In this document: in pieces, positions 8,569 to 18,780 of the stretch
How the letters are laid out: each line of letters begins with the position of its first letter
Numbering within the stretch: the first letter of the stretch is position 1
Source: Bacteroidia bacterium
GTDB lineage: Bacteria > Bacteroidota > Bacteroidia > J057
Direction of reading: 5' to 3'
Length of the DNA stretch: 64,000 nucleotides
Assembly (NCBI GenBank): GCA_030430205.1
Contig: JAUIGE010000003.1
Span: 1 to 64,000, forward strand
Program-made: the position numbers and the translations under genes
Notes under the pieces: model-generated
What the model was told of the DNA's origin: nothing
Databases searched by the model: none
Seen by the model: the letters and a program-made list of their open reading frames with translations, nothing else

Positions 8569-10008
8569 TTACCAGTCAAATTCTCTGTTGATCACCTGAT
8601 CAAAAATGGCCTCCATGGCATTTTTATCCTGGGAGAGTTTGTGTAACTCTACAGAGAAGAAAACCTGATTGGTTTTTCCGTTGGTGAAGAGGGCTCGCGC
8701 TGCGATGGTGCTGGGGCCCTTCCAACTTCCCACTTTGGTGAGTTGTGCCTTATAGAGGTCATTCACCGGATCTTTTGCATAAAAAGGATCTGCTCCTGAG
8801 ATAAAATTGGCACAAACCAGTGTGGGAAAATCATTGGCAAAAGCTGCTGTCGGGCGTGCCAGACTATCTACCGCTATGCGTGCCTGGCCTGAAGCGGAAG
8901 ACAGGCTATCCATGGGCGAAAGCCCAAAAAGAGGCGAAGCCGCAGATACTTCCTTGTCATTGTATGCCGTAACAAATTTTACGGTGGTCATCAATTTCCC
9001 ACCTTCATTGAGATAAAGCTGCAATTGATTTGCCGCTACATCCAGCAGCATTTGCCCCCCAAAATCTACCCGCTGCGATCCGTCGCTATACCAAAAAACC
9101 TTGTCATACAGTTTGAGGAAAAGGCCAAAGGTCGGATCCCAATAGGGCGGAAGGTTTTCATGCAGGTTAAAAAAATCATAGCCAGTCGTCACTGCAAGAA
9201 GTGCTTCTGCATAGATGGGATCAGGTTGGTCGCTGGGGTGATCATCGACTACCAGGAGGTCGGTCTTTTGTGCTTTCACGAAAAAGTGAGCGGAAGTATC
9301 TACCGGAGAAAATTTTCCGGCAATGTCCTTTGCCCGGAGGAAGAAGCGGTTGCTTCCATTGATTTCCAATCCCTCGATCAGTTCTGATCGAAGATTTGCG
9401 GCTGTGCCTTCATAGACAAGGGCGCTTTGGCGCCCTGCTGTTTTGGGGGCTTCGCCCACGATGCTGACAAAGCGCGTATTGCGCTCGAGTGTATACCAGG
9501 GGCCGTCATTCAGACGGATTTCCAGGCTGTCAAGGGTGCTCACCCCGTCGAGGTCTTCTATTTCCCACAAAAAAGAGAATACAGAATAGACGGTATCTGG
9601 AATCGTGTTTACCGAATCTAAACGCGCCACGGGCGGGCTGTTGCGGATAGGCACCCGCAAATATGCCGGGCTGGGATCCACCGTATTCTCATTGTCTATG
9701 GCTCTTACCCAAAAGTCAATGTCAGTGGTATCACTGCCCGGCATGAGATCAAAGCGAAAAGTACTATCCTGTATCGTGACACGGGTCCAGCTCGCTTCAT
9801 CCAGCGAGATCTCGTAAGCCGTGACATAGCCGTCCTGATCCTCGCCCGACCAATGCATCTTCACGACGCTATTCAGCCGATCCTGGCCACTCAGGTTTAT
9901 TTCCTTGAGAAATAGCTGGGTTTCAGGAGGGAGATTATCAAAGGGCGTGCCTTCGTCACAGGCGCTGAAAAGAAGACCGATCAGGAATAGGAAGGATAGT
10001 TTTTTCAT
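8569..10008 (-). CDS. Secreted lipoprotein with fibronectin-III-like repeats
   Basis: This lipoprotein has about 479 residues. The start at 10008 gives a clean lipoprotein signal (MKKLSFLFLIGLLFSACDEG); an upstream in-frame extension runs through repeat DNA and is not used. Two FN3/Ig-like stretches (WSGEDQDGYVTAYEISLD and FLWEIEDLDGVSTLDSLEI) describe an extracellular binding or scaffold region. The C-terminal half, starting DLLVVDDHPSDQPDP, looks like an alpha/beta domain reminiscent of glutamine-amidotransferase/ThuA folds, but no catalytic residues were identified. It lies at the 3' end of three minus-strand genes for secreted proteins. The stop directly abuts that of the convergent GH5 gene. 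Function unknown. Confidence 0.75.
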   Translation of the reverse strand: MKKLSFLFLIGLLFSACDEGTPFDNLPPETQLFLKEINLSGQDRLNSVVKMHWSGEDQDGYVTAYEISLDEASWTRVTIQDSTFRFDLMPGSDTTDIDFWVRAIDNENTVDPSPAYLRVPIRNSPPVARLDSVNTIPDTVYSVFSFLWEIEDLDGVSTLDSLEIRLNDGPWYTLERNTRFVSIVGEAPKTAGRQSALVYEGTAANLRSELIEGLEINGSNRFFLRAKDIAGKFSPVDTSAHFFVKAQKTDLLVVDDHPSDQPDPIYAEALLAVTTGYDFFNLHENLPPYWDPTFGLFLKLYDKVFWYSDGSQRVDFGGQMLLDVAANQLQLYLNEGGKLMTTVKFVTAYNDKEVSAASPLFGLSPMDSLSSASGQARIAVDSLARPTAAFANDFPTLVCANFISGADPFYAKDPVNDLYKAQLTKVGSWKGPSTIAARALFTNGKTNQVFFSVELHKLSQDKNAMEAIFDQVINREFDW

Positions 10009-10010
10009 AT

Positions 10011-10100
10011 AGAGAAGAGAGAAGAGAGAATAGAGAACAGAGAAGCGAGAGCAGAGAAAATGGCTTTGTCTCGCCTCTCTGTTCTCGCTTCTCGCCTCTT
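10011..10100 (-). repeat. Heptamer tandem array B (AGAGAAx units) with inverted half
   Basis: The whole gap between two minus-strand genes is built of 7-base units. On the plus strand these are AGAGAAG, AGAGAAG, AGAGAAT, AGAGAAC, AGAGAAG, CGAGAGC and AGAGAAA, then after a short spacer TCTCGCC, TCTCTGT, TCTCGCT and TCTCGCC. The second half is the reverse-complement family of the first, so the transcript can fold back. Confidence 0.85.
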
Positions 10101-12242
10101 TTATTTTACAATTACAACTTTTTGCGTAGCAAGGACATTTCCAGCAGTCTGAACCTGCACAAAATAGGTTCCCTGACCCCAATTTTGGGTATCAAAGGTG
10201 ATTTTGCCAAATTCTCCTGAGATAACTGCATCGGCCATCTGGCGGCCCATGATATCCAGAACACGCACTTGTGCGCGGCGCTGCTCATCAAAGCTATACT
10301 GTAAGGTGAAGGTGTTCATGGCAGGGTTGGGATAAACGACCAACTCAGCTGCCTTGAGGTCATCCTCAATGCCTACTCCCACAGCACAATTGGCGCCACG
10401 GAACATTTCCATATCCGCATTGGTTCTGGGCAAAAGCTTCATTTGGCTAAAGCCATAATACATGATACCTGTCATAGAAGCCAATTTGTCTCCGTCAGCA
10501 ACCACACAGACTGGCACATTCATCATGCCCGAGTTGGTAGCCCACATCATGTCGTTGACATAGGAAAAGTTCAATGAACCAGGAGCTGTTCCTGTATTTC
10601 TGCCTGCCAATACACGGCAGCCGATAAGCGGCTCGAACTCATCTGTTCCGAGGCGATATTCACCGAAGTTGTTGGGAGCATCTGCGTTGGCGTCTACTAC
10701 ATGAAGTTCTCCACCTCCTGGTTTTTTGAGGGTAACCAGCATGCTTTCATAAGCCTCTGTCACCATAAAGTCAGGGGTAGTAAAATCATCCGGATTCACT
10801 TCTGTTGGGGTAACAACAAAACTTGCGGTTCCCTTTTTGGTGAGCATATTCACCTGCATACGGGTAAGACCAAAGTCTTCCTGTATGGTTCCATTTACCT
10901 CAACAGAATCACCGATGACAAGACCTGTCAAAGCAGCTGCGCCAGGCACCAGTTGCAGACCTGTCCAGGGCTGAGAAGTATTGGATTGCTGGATGAATAC
11001 CGTTCCCAGGTTGCTGGCTTCCGGAGAAGCCGTCACTATACCTGTCAGGGTAACGTCCAGGTTGATGTAGCCAGAGTTGCCATTAGAATAAGGCGTAAAC
11101 TGAACATCGTAGATCTGCAGGCCATTGTCACGGACAAAAAAGAAGATCGGAGGAAAGCTTCCACCTGGGACATCAGGGTTGGTGGCTGAGATATTGGTAT
11201 TGTCTGTAGCCTTGATATAGTATTTTACAAAATCTCCATCAGTGATTGCTGTATTGGGGATCGTGCCTTCATAAGTAGTTCCGCTGGTATTGCTCATCGG
11301 CACGCTGTTGTAGCTGGTGTTACCGATGCCGATGGCATAGAAAAGCTCAGCAGAAGAGATGGTGCCATCTGGATCTTCAATATTGGCTCTTACTGTCACA
11401 TCCTGGCTGCTGGTAGGGGTAAGCGGGCTGCGGTTGATGCCGGAAATCAGTGGGCCGGAAGTACCCGCCTGCAAGTGGAGGTCATCCGTGGTGAAAGGAA
11501 ATAGCTCATAGCCGCGACCACCACCGAGACAGCCATTGGCTGAGTGAGAAAGAACGCCACTGATGGAGTCATACACGGAGTTTACCGTGGGAGGGGTAAA
11601 GCCATTGGCTATTCGCTGGCTATTGAATCGGTCAGAAACGTTGATGGTATTGCCATTCGCATCCGCCACATTGAAACTCACGCGGGTATTTCCAGAGAAA
11701 AAGTCAACGGAAGTAACCGTCACATTTTTGAGTGTGACATAGACGCCTTCCCACTGCTCTCCTGTAGTAAGAACATTGGTGCGCATATTGTCATTTAACT
11801 CGCTGACATTTACCGTAGAGCGGTAGACATCTTTGGCATTATCGAGCAGCTCGACACCATTGGGGAGGGGATCTAATTGAGTCTCATTGGTGAAGCTTCC
11901 GATTACACCGGTGAAGCGCACAGAGTCGCCCTGCTCCAGGTCCAGCATATCATCAGGAGAAGTAGCTCCACTGCCGCTATAGCGGACATTCAGGCCATTC
12001 CAGGGACCAGAGCCATCCTGTATCCAAATCTGACGGCCACTGGCCGAGTTGGCAAGGCCACCAGGGGTCACGACGATACCGTATACGGTCACCGTATCAC
12101 CAAAATAATTGGCGCTGTCATTACAAGCCGCCAACTTCGCTCCAGACACGGTCTGGATGTCTGCAATCGTAACTGTAGGAATCTGGGCAAAAACTGCTGC
12201 GCCCATAAAGCAGCCTAAAAAGAGTAAAAATAATTTTCTCAT
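10101..12242 (-). CDS. T9SS-secreted protein with OB-fold/DUF5689-like repeats
   Basis: This protein has 713 residues with a signal peptide (MRKLFLLFLGCFMGAAVFAQ). It repeats an OB-like segment of the type FGDTVTVYGIVVTPGG ... IWIQDGSGPWNGLNVR (residues about 45-110, and again about 385-460), as in secreted nuclease-associated OB/DUF5689 domains. Between them is an Ig-like part (PLTPTSSQDVTVRANIEDPDG). It ends in a type A T9SS sorting domain (VYPNPAMNTFTLQYSF ... GTYFVQVQTAGNVLATQKVV). No catalytic domain was found; it may bind substrate or act as a surface adhesin. It is the middle gene of three on this strand. Confidence 0.8.
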   Translation of the reverse strand: MRKLFLLFLGCFMGAAVFAQIPTVTIADIQTVSGAKLAACNDSANYFGDTVTVYGIVVTPGGLANSASGRQIWIQDGSGPWNGLNVRYSGSGATSPDDMLDLEQGDSVRFTGVIGSFTNETQLDPLPNGVELLDNAKDVYRSTVNVSELNDNMRTNVLTTGEQWEGVYVTLKNVTVTSVDFFSGNTRVSFNVADANGNTINVSDRFNSQRIANGFTPPTVNSVYDSISGVLSHSANGCLGGGRGYELFPFTTDDLHLQAGTSGPLISGINRSPLTPTSSQDVTVRANIEDPDGTISSAELFYAIGIGNTSYNSVPMSNTSGTTYEGTIPNTAITDGDFVKYYIKATDNTNISATNPDVPGGSFPPIFFFVRDNGLQIYDVQFTPYSNGNSGYINLDVTLTGIVTASPEASNLGTVFIQQSNTSQPWTGLQLVPGAAALTGLVIGDSVEVNGTIQEDFGLTRMQVNMLTKKGTASFVVTPTEVNPDDFTTPDFMVTEAYESMLVTLKKPGGGELHVVDANADAPNNFGEYRLGTDEFEPLIGCRVLAGRNTGTAPGSLNFSYVNDMMWATNSGMMNVPVCVVADGDKLASMTGIMYYGFSQMKLLPRTNADMEMFRGANCAVGVGIEDDLKAAELVVYPNPAMNTFTLQYSFDEQRRAQVRVLDIMGRQMADAVISGEFGKITFDTQNWGQGTYFVQVQTAGNVLATQKVVIVK

Positions 12243-12263
12243 AAGTATAATTGATTAAAAAAA

Positions 12264-12359
12264 GTGTTTCGTGTTTTGGGTTTCGGGTTTCGGGTTTCGG
12301 GTTTCGGGTTTCGGGTTTTGGGATGTAGTGACACGGAACCCGAAACTCAAAACTCAAAA
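12264..12359 (-). repeat. Heptamer tandem array C (GGGTTTC units) with inverted half
   Basis: On the plus strand, copies of GGGTTTC run from about 12270 to 12320 in strict 7-base register, ending GGGTTTT. After a spacer (ATGTAGTGACAC) come the inverse units (GGAACCC, GAAACTC, AAAACTC). The array fills the gap between the stop at 12360 and the next start at 12242. Confidence 0.85.
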
Positions 12360-14429
12360 CTATTTTATTATTACAAATTTTCCCTGTTTTTTCTCTCCAG
12401 TAACGAGATCTGTGACTACAAAGAGGTAAAGTCCACGGGAAATAATTTGATTATCTCTTGAGAGCAAATCCCAGGCATGCTCACCACCTGAAAATTGAAC
12501 CTGAGAGGTATCTGAATAGGTGTTGAACCAGCGGCTATCCTCGCCTTTATAGGCTTGGTTATGCTCAAAAACATCCACCAAATCGCCTGCGGCGGTGTAG
12601 ATGCGTATCTCAGCCTGCTGTGGCAGGTTGGCAAAGTTGAGCTTGCGGTCTTCCTCAAAGGTGCTTGCACCTTCCCAGAATGCGCCCGCATAGTAGGGAT
12701 TGGGATAGACAAAGGGCTCGCCCTGGCTGAAGTTGCTGTTGGCGGGCTTGCCCGCAAAGACATGGCGGATATTCACCAGAGGAGAAGATTCCAGCGAGAT
12801 AAGGTTATTTACCTCATCGCCCCTGTCAAAAGCCGTGAGCGCAATCACATGCTGCCAGCCGTTGGCGATATTTTCGAAAGTATAATGATAATGATAGCGG
12901 ATGCTATCCCCTTCAAATGTAACCGGCGAAGCCAGTCGTATGTCTTCAAAGCCATTGTCAAAGTCAATGCCATTGGCGGGGATGTCCCATCCTCCGATCA
13001 GCTTGAGGTCACGCGCCAGGTTGGCGGTATTTTGCACATCAAAGCCTACGGCTGTTTTATACAGGCGAAAACCTTCAAAATCCTGCTCCTTGGAGATCGG
13101 GTCCACCGATAATTCCGCATTATCTGACCAGTACACATCAATGCGGTGATCGCCGGCAATCACCTTCATGTGGGGAGGATCGGGAGGGGTAGGCAGGATA
13201 AAGCGCGTGATGCGCTGGTTGCCATCGCGGTCCTCGCCTTCATCGAGGACGCAGTTGGCGTTGGCGTCTTCGCCCAGGTAGGCGGTCTGTGACCAGCCTG
13301 CATTTTGGATAAGGTTGGCCCGCTGGGCGGCACTGTTGACCGAGGCTGGCAGGCCATCCAGCACACGTCCGGCGCAGATAATCGCGAAGGCAACCTCGAT
13401 TGTCTCGCCTGGCTCCAGCCGTTTAAAGGGCCCCGCAGAAATGAGTGTAGAGCGGTTGTTGGGAGCATTCAGGCTATTGGAAATCAGCTCCCAATCCGGA
13501 AGTTGGTTGAGCCCGCCTGTCATCTTATTGTACTTTTGAATATCGGATGTAGGGAAAAAGTAAAGGGGATCGGAAGTATTTTGAAACTGCCAGGTATTGT
13601 AATGCACATCAAAACTGGGGTTTTCCGGGCAATTGCCATTCAATTCTCCTCCCAAATATTTCAAGCCCACATAGCTATCCGTGAAGCCGACATCGCCTGC
13701 TGCATCAAATTCGTAGGCCAGGTCCAGCGAATCAATATAATTGTTGCCTCCTTTATTAAAGAAAGCCGAACCGCCAGGAGGGGTAATATTGACATTTCTC
13801 ACCACGCCATCCATCCAATAGCCTACAAAAACGGAGTCTATAGGAGAAGAGCTGATGTTTTGAATCTGAAAGTTGAGGATGACGAAGAAGTTGGCGAAAG
13901 AAAAATTCCAGTTTAAAGCAGAAAAATCAACCTTTAGCCCCAGCGGGGTGTTATGGTTATTGATGCGAATGCGGCTGCTGGTGGTATTGACAAAAAGAGA
14001 AGTATCGTAAAAAGTAGAATAAAAATCCTGGTGAGAAATGGCCTGTGGATCGAAAAAGGGATTGTTAAAAAGCGCGGAGCGCTCGGAGATGGGTATTTTT
14101 GAAGTAAATTCAAAACCTGCTCCTCCCGTGGAATACCCCCTGGCGGCATCTACCGCCCCTGTACTCACGGCGACTTCGCCGTTGACCAGGCCGCCGACCC
14201 AGAGGCCGCCGTCAAAAATATGCTCAATCCCGCTACCAGCGGGATACTCGCAGGAAGGCTTGCCTTCCACATTGAAGCTTCCGCTGAAGCTGTTGCCGAT
14301 AAGACCTAAATTGCTGATGGTAGCTGCCACATTACCGGCAGAAGTCACCTTCTCAACATAAATATCTGCTTGCCCATAAGCCTGAAAACCTATAGAAAGA
14401 AGGGCGATGTATGTAAAAATATTTTTCAT
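12360..14429 (-). CDS. T9SS-secreted extracellular protein, family not recognised
   Basis: This protein has 689 residues with a signal peptide (MKNIFTYIALLSIGFQAYGQ). The N-terminal 400 residues are a beta-rich secreted domain (GIEHIFDGGLWVGGLVNGE; FFVILNFQIQNISSSPIDSVFVGYWMDG) with an EF-hand-like loop (DANANCVLDEGEDRDGNQ). An FN3-like segment follows (VIAGDHRIDVYWSDNAE), then a T9SS C-terminal domain (YPNPYYAGAFWEG ... GLYLFVVTDLVTGEKKQGKFVI). It is the first gene of the minus-strand group of three. Proteins of this kind are common and uncharacterised in Saprospiria and Cytophagia; a structural or calcium-binding surface role is possible. Confidence 0.75.
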   Translation of the reverse strand: MKNIFTYIALLSIGFQAYGQADIYVEKVTSAGNVAATISNLGLIGNSFSGSFNVEGKPSCEYPAGSGIEHIFDGGLWVGGLVNGEVAVSTGAVDAARGYSTGGAGFEFTSKIPISERSALFNNPFFDPQAISHQDFYSTFYDTSLFVNTTSSRIRINNHNTPLGLKVDFSALNWNFSFANFFVILNFQIQNISSSPIDSVFVGYWMDGVVRNVNITPPGGSAFFNKGGNNYIDSLDLAYEFDAAGDVGFTDSYVGLKYLGGELNGNCPENPSFDVHYNTWQFQNTSDPLYFFPTSDIQKYNKMTGGLNQLPDWELISNSLNAPNNRSTLISAGPFKRLEPGETIEVAFAIICAGRVLDGLPASVNSAAQRANLIQNAGWSQTAYLGEDANANCVLDEGEDRDGNQRITRFILPTPPDPPHMKVIAGDHRIDVYWSDNAELSVDPISKEQDFEGFRLYKTAVGFDVQNTANLARDLKLIGGWDIPANGIDFDNGFEDIRLASPVTFEGDSIRYHYHYTFENIANGWQHVIALTAFDRGDEVNNLISLESSPLVNIRHVFAGKPANSNFSQGEPFVYPNPYYAGAFWEGASTFEEDRKLNFANLPQQAEIRIYTAAGDLVDVFEHNQAYKGEDSRWFNTYSDTSQVQFSGGEHAWDLLSRDNQIISRGLYLFVVTDLVTGEKKQGKFVIIK

Positions 14430-14554
14430 CTGGCTCGCAATTTACAGAACCAACGCAATTCTATTGTAAAAAGATGGTTAATATTCGTCACTAACTGGCA
14501 TGGCAAAAGGAAATTTCCTTACTTCGCTGTCGATTACGATAAATTCAAGAAATT

Positions 14555-14812
14555 ATGAAACTTACTGAAAGCTTGGCCGTTGTCTTCATTCTCCTTGGTT
14601 TTATTCTCATACTCAGTGGTATCTCTCAGGGAAGTGCTGAAACCATGACCCGCATGGTTGATGGACAGGAAATTATCCTCAACAATAAATATAGCTATGG
14701 GTTGAATATGCGCGAGTTCATTGGCATTATTTGCCTGATCGGCGCGCTCATCTCAGCTATTGCCGGCGGAGGAAAATCTACTGTCACCATGGGTGGTGTG
14801 GAGACTGAATAA
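14555..14812 (+). CDS. Small two-helix membrane protein
   Basis: This protein has 85 residues and two hydrophobic helices (about 8-24, AVVFILLGFILILSG, and about 54-70, FIGIICLIGALISAIAGG), with a polar loop of about 30 residues (TRMVDGQEIILNNKYSYG). I do not recognise the family. An intrinsic terminator follows at 14839, so it is a single-gene unit divergent from the secreted protein at 14429. Confidence 0.6.
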   Translation: MKLTESLAVVFILLGFILILSGISQGSAETMTRMVDGQEIILNNKYSYGLNMREFIGIICLIGALISAIAGGGKSTVTMGGVETE

Positions 14813-14838
14813 AAACGGCTCAGAAAATACATGTTTGG

Positions 14839-14866
14839 AACCTATCTCTTTGAGGTAGGTTTTTTT
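14839..14866 (+). terminator. Intrinsic terminator
   Basis: CCTATCTC-TTT-GAGGTAGG followed by a T-run, 27 bases after the stop of the small membrane protein gene. Confidence 0.75.
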
Positions 14867-14891
14867 GTGGTAGTTACAACTAAGAGGATAG

Positions 14892-14921
14892 TTGCATAAA
14901 CTAATAATTTAGTTATATTTG
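14892..14921 (+). promoter_or_regulatory. Bacteroidota sigma-A-type promoter for the DUF1573 gene
   Basis: TTG at 14892-14894 and TATATTTG at 14914-14921 are separated by 19 bases, matching the -33/-7 pattern (TTG...TAnnTTTG). The start codon lies 40 bases downstream. Confidence 0.6.
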
Positions 14922-14961
14922 TTTTTGGAAAATTTCGTTTAACCCTTTTAAACAAACAAAA

Positions 14962-15384
14962 ATGAAAATTCAGTTATTGATCCTTACCGCCGCAGCCATG
15001 CTGTTTTCGCTCACTACACAGGCGCAAAGCGCCTTTCAGACTTCCAGTGGCCTCAATTTGCAGACAAGCACTACCCCAGCCAGGGCTGAGTGGAAAGTTA
15101 CAGAACATGACTTTGGCACCATTGCCCAAGGTAAAGAAGTCTCTTTCACCTTCGAAGTAAAAAATACAGGCCAACAGCCCCTGAAGATAGAAAATGTAAA
15201 GCCAAGTTGTGGATGTACCGTCGCCAACTACACCAAAGAAGCGATCGCTCCCGGAGACAAAGGCGTAGTCACAGCTACCTTTAATGGTCAGGCTATGGGC
15301 GCTTTCAACAAAGGCCTAACCGTAACGACCAATGTAGAAGACGAACCTAATATCTTCCTGAGAATTAAGGGAGAGGTGAAGTAG
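14962..15384 (+). CDS. DUF1573 domain periplasmic protein
   Basis: This protein has 140 residues: a signal peptide (to about residue 22, TQAQS) and one DUF1573 domain with the hallmark HDFGTIAQGKEVSFTFEVKN and the conserved CGC segment (VKPSCGCTVANYTKEAI). It has an Ig-like (ASH/MSP-type) fold. Such proteins are very common in Bacteroidota and their role is unknown; periplasmic protein binding is suspected. It has its own promoter at 14892-14921. Confidence 0.9.
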   Translation: MKIQLLILTAAAMLFSLTTQAQSAFQTSSGLNLQTSTTPARAEWKVTEHDFGTIAQGKEVSFTFEVKNTGQQPLKIENVKPSCGCTVANYTKEAIAPGDKGVVTATFNGQAMGAFNKGLTVTTNVEDEPNIFLRIKGEVK

Positions 15385-15394
15385 GCTCAGCTGC

Positions 15395-15607
15395 TCATTT
15401 ACCCCGCTTCCTCCATTCCCGGTCTTCATCCCTTATCTCTTTTTGGCGACGTGCTTCAGCGATTATTGCCAAAGTTAAAAACACGCTACCTCCAATGATG
15501 GAGATCCAGTGGGTTTTAAAATACATGAAATGTTGCTGAGCTGCGTAGCCAAAAAAGAGAAGGGCAGCCGTTGCAAAAATCATTAAAAGAGAACTAAAAT
15601 ATTGCAT
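15395..15607 (-). CDS. Small membrane protein, hypothetical
   Basis: This protein has 70 residues and two hydrophobic segments (about 5-22 and 33-50, WISIIGGSVFLTLAIIAEA), ending in a charged tail (RRQKEIRDEDREWRKRGK). It converges on the DUF1573 gene with a 10-bp gap. The composition looks like a genuine small inner-membrane protein; the family is not recognised. Confidence 0.55.
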   Translation of the reverse strand: MQYFSSLLMIFATAALLFFGYAAQQHFMYFKTHWISIIGGSVFLTLAIIAEARRQKEIRDEDREWRKRGK

Positions 15608-15646
15608 ATTGTCAACCTTAAGGTCTGATGTTTGCAGATAAGATAG

Positions 15647-17335
<1,689 letters not shown>

Positions 17336-17343
17336 ATAAAAGA

Positions 17344-17361
17344 GGGAGGTTTCTACCTCCC
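17344..17361. terminator. Bidirectional intrinsic terminator between convergent genes
   Basis: GGGAGGT-TTCT-ACCTCCC with T/A-rich flanks on both sides, placed between the convergent stops at 17335 and 17363. Confidence 0.65.
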
Positions 17362-17362
17362 T

Positions 17363-17836
17363 TTATTCCGGCCATTCAATGGTTTCTTCATCGCTCCAGA
17401 AAGGCCCGAGCTGGACCTCAGAGACGAGATCGTCTTCCATCCAGAAATCGACTTCGATTTCTTCTGCATAAAGGATCTCGTGGCGGACATGGTCCAGGGT
17501 TGATTCGCCTTCAGACTCGGGTGGCTCCAAACCCAGGTTTTTCAACAAATCCAGCAATTTATTTCTTTCCAGCCCGACAAGGCTATTTCCCTCCAATTGG
17601 TAGTGCGCTGAACTAACCGATATAGTGACCAATTCCCAATATTGTACTTCTTCAAAGCTCAGGGACAAATCCAGTTCATCATAATGCCAGGCTTCTGACA
17701 AATCCTCGCCCTCCTCTGAAATCACCTCTTTTTCATCGGGTTTTCCCAGGAGTTTCCTGACATCGTCTCTGCTCATGCCAAACCTGAGCGAGCCGACGCC
17801 CTGACCGGGTATTATGTTTTTTAGTGTTTCTGTCAT
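17363..17836 (-). CDS. Hypothetical acidic protein
   Basis: This cytoplasmic-looking protein has about 157 residues, is strongly acidic and has no signal peptide. The start GVGSLRFGMSRDDVRKLLGKPDE resembles the helix-strand unit seen in SmpA-like and many immunity-type proteins. The ATG at 17836 (MTETLKN) begins the conserved-looking part; an upstream ATG at 17914 would add 26 residues of poor composition. Solitary minus-strand gene. An immunity or small regulatory role is possible but unsupported. Confidence 0.55.
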   Translation of the reverse strand: MTETLKNIIPGQGVGSLRFGMSRDDVRKLLGKPDEKEVISEEGEDLSEAWHYDELDLSLSFEEVQYWELVTISVSSAHYQLEGNSLVGLERNKLLDLLKNLGLEPPESEGESTLDHVRHEILYAEEIEVDFWMEDDLVSEVQLGPFWSDEETIEWPE

Positions 17837-18117
17837 GGTGTTTTTTTGTTTTGTGGCAGGTAATATAAGCAACTTATATTTTTCGGGCATGAGTATGACT
17901 TTATCCACATCCATATTTCCTCAAACCAGAATGGCTGGAGAGGCTATGATGGTTTAGGAAAAACAGAATTATTTTAGAATATAGATAAGGTCATGTGGCG
18001 TAAGTCGCTGATAGTCAATCATCTTATTTCTTGCCTTTCCTGATTTACATCCAAATAAGGAATAAAATCCCGTTCATTGTATTGTCAGTTGCCCCATAAC
18101 CTAAAACCGACAAAACC

Positions 18118-18774
18118 ATGACAATGCGAACCATCACACATACGAATCCCCCTCTGGTAAGCGCTTCTTTTGCAAAACCCCATAAAACCGCCATCATCAT
18201 AGACGAAGGCAATTTTTACAAGCACATCCAAAAAATGGGCTTGAACCTGAAATTTTTAAATTTCCGGAAACTGGCAAATAAGATTGCCCGATCTGGTGAT
18301 GTGGATATATTCTGGTGTAGGGCTAAGCAAGTAGTCGTCTCAGGGAATATGTCAAGCAAAGAAGATCAGGAATGGTATGAAAGTACACGAGATCAATTGC
18401 AGCGCGTAGATCGTTTTTATGACTTCCTCAGCAGGACCTGGGAAAATCTGACTATCTACCGCCGGGGATATATCCGCCTGAATCCAGAAAAGCGAACCAA
18501 GTGCGAGAAAGGGGTGGATAACAGCATCTCCCTGCTGATGCAGCAGTTGGCACTTGGTGGAAAATACGGCAGGATGATCCTGCTAAGCGGCGACCTGGAT
18601 TTTTGTGTGGCTGTAGACGCTGTGCAGGAAATAGGAATACCCGTACATGGCGTACGTTTTGTTAATGCCCAGGGAAAAGCGGCCTACTTTTCAAAGGAAT
18701 TGAGAATGGGGATGCGGAAAGTAGTGGATATGAAAGCGCGGGAGTTTAGGGGCTGTTTTGATCGGGTGGGTTAG
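18118..18774 (+). CDS. NYN domain (PIN-like, LabA/VPA0450-type) predicted RNase
   Basis: This protein has 218 residues. A NYN domain spans about 22-200: strand 1 with the first acidic residue (TAIIIDEGNFYKHI), then KGVDNSISLLMQQLALGG carrying a conserved Asp, then LLSGDLDFCVAVDAVQEIG with the double-Asp motif, and VHGVRF. Family members are Mg-dependent ribonucleases of RNA turnover or conflict systems. It converges on the CHAT protease gene with only 6 bp between stops, so it could belong to that locus functionally, though it is on the other strand. Confidence 0.8.
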   Translation: MTMRTITHTNPPLVSASFAKPHKTAIIIDEGNFYKHIQKMGLNLKFLNFRKLANKIARSGDVDIFWCRAKQVVVSGNMSSKEDQEWYESTRDQLQRVDRFYDFLSRTWENLTIYRRGYIRLNPEKRTKCEKGVDNSISLLMQQLALGGKYGRMILLSGDLDFCVAVDAVQEIGIPVHGVRFVNAQGKAAYFSKELRMGMRKVVDMKAREFRGCFDRVG

Positions 18775-18780
18775 GGTTGT

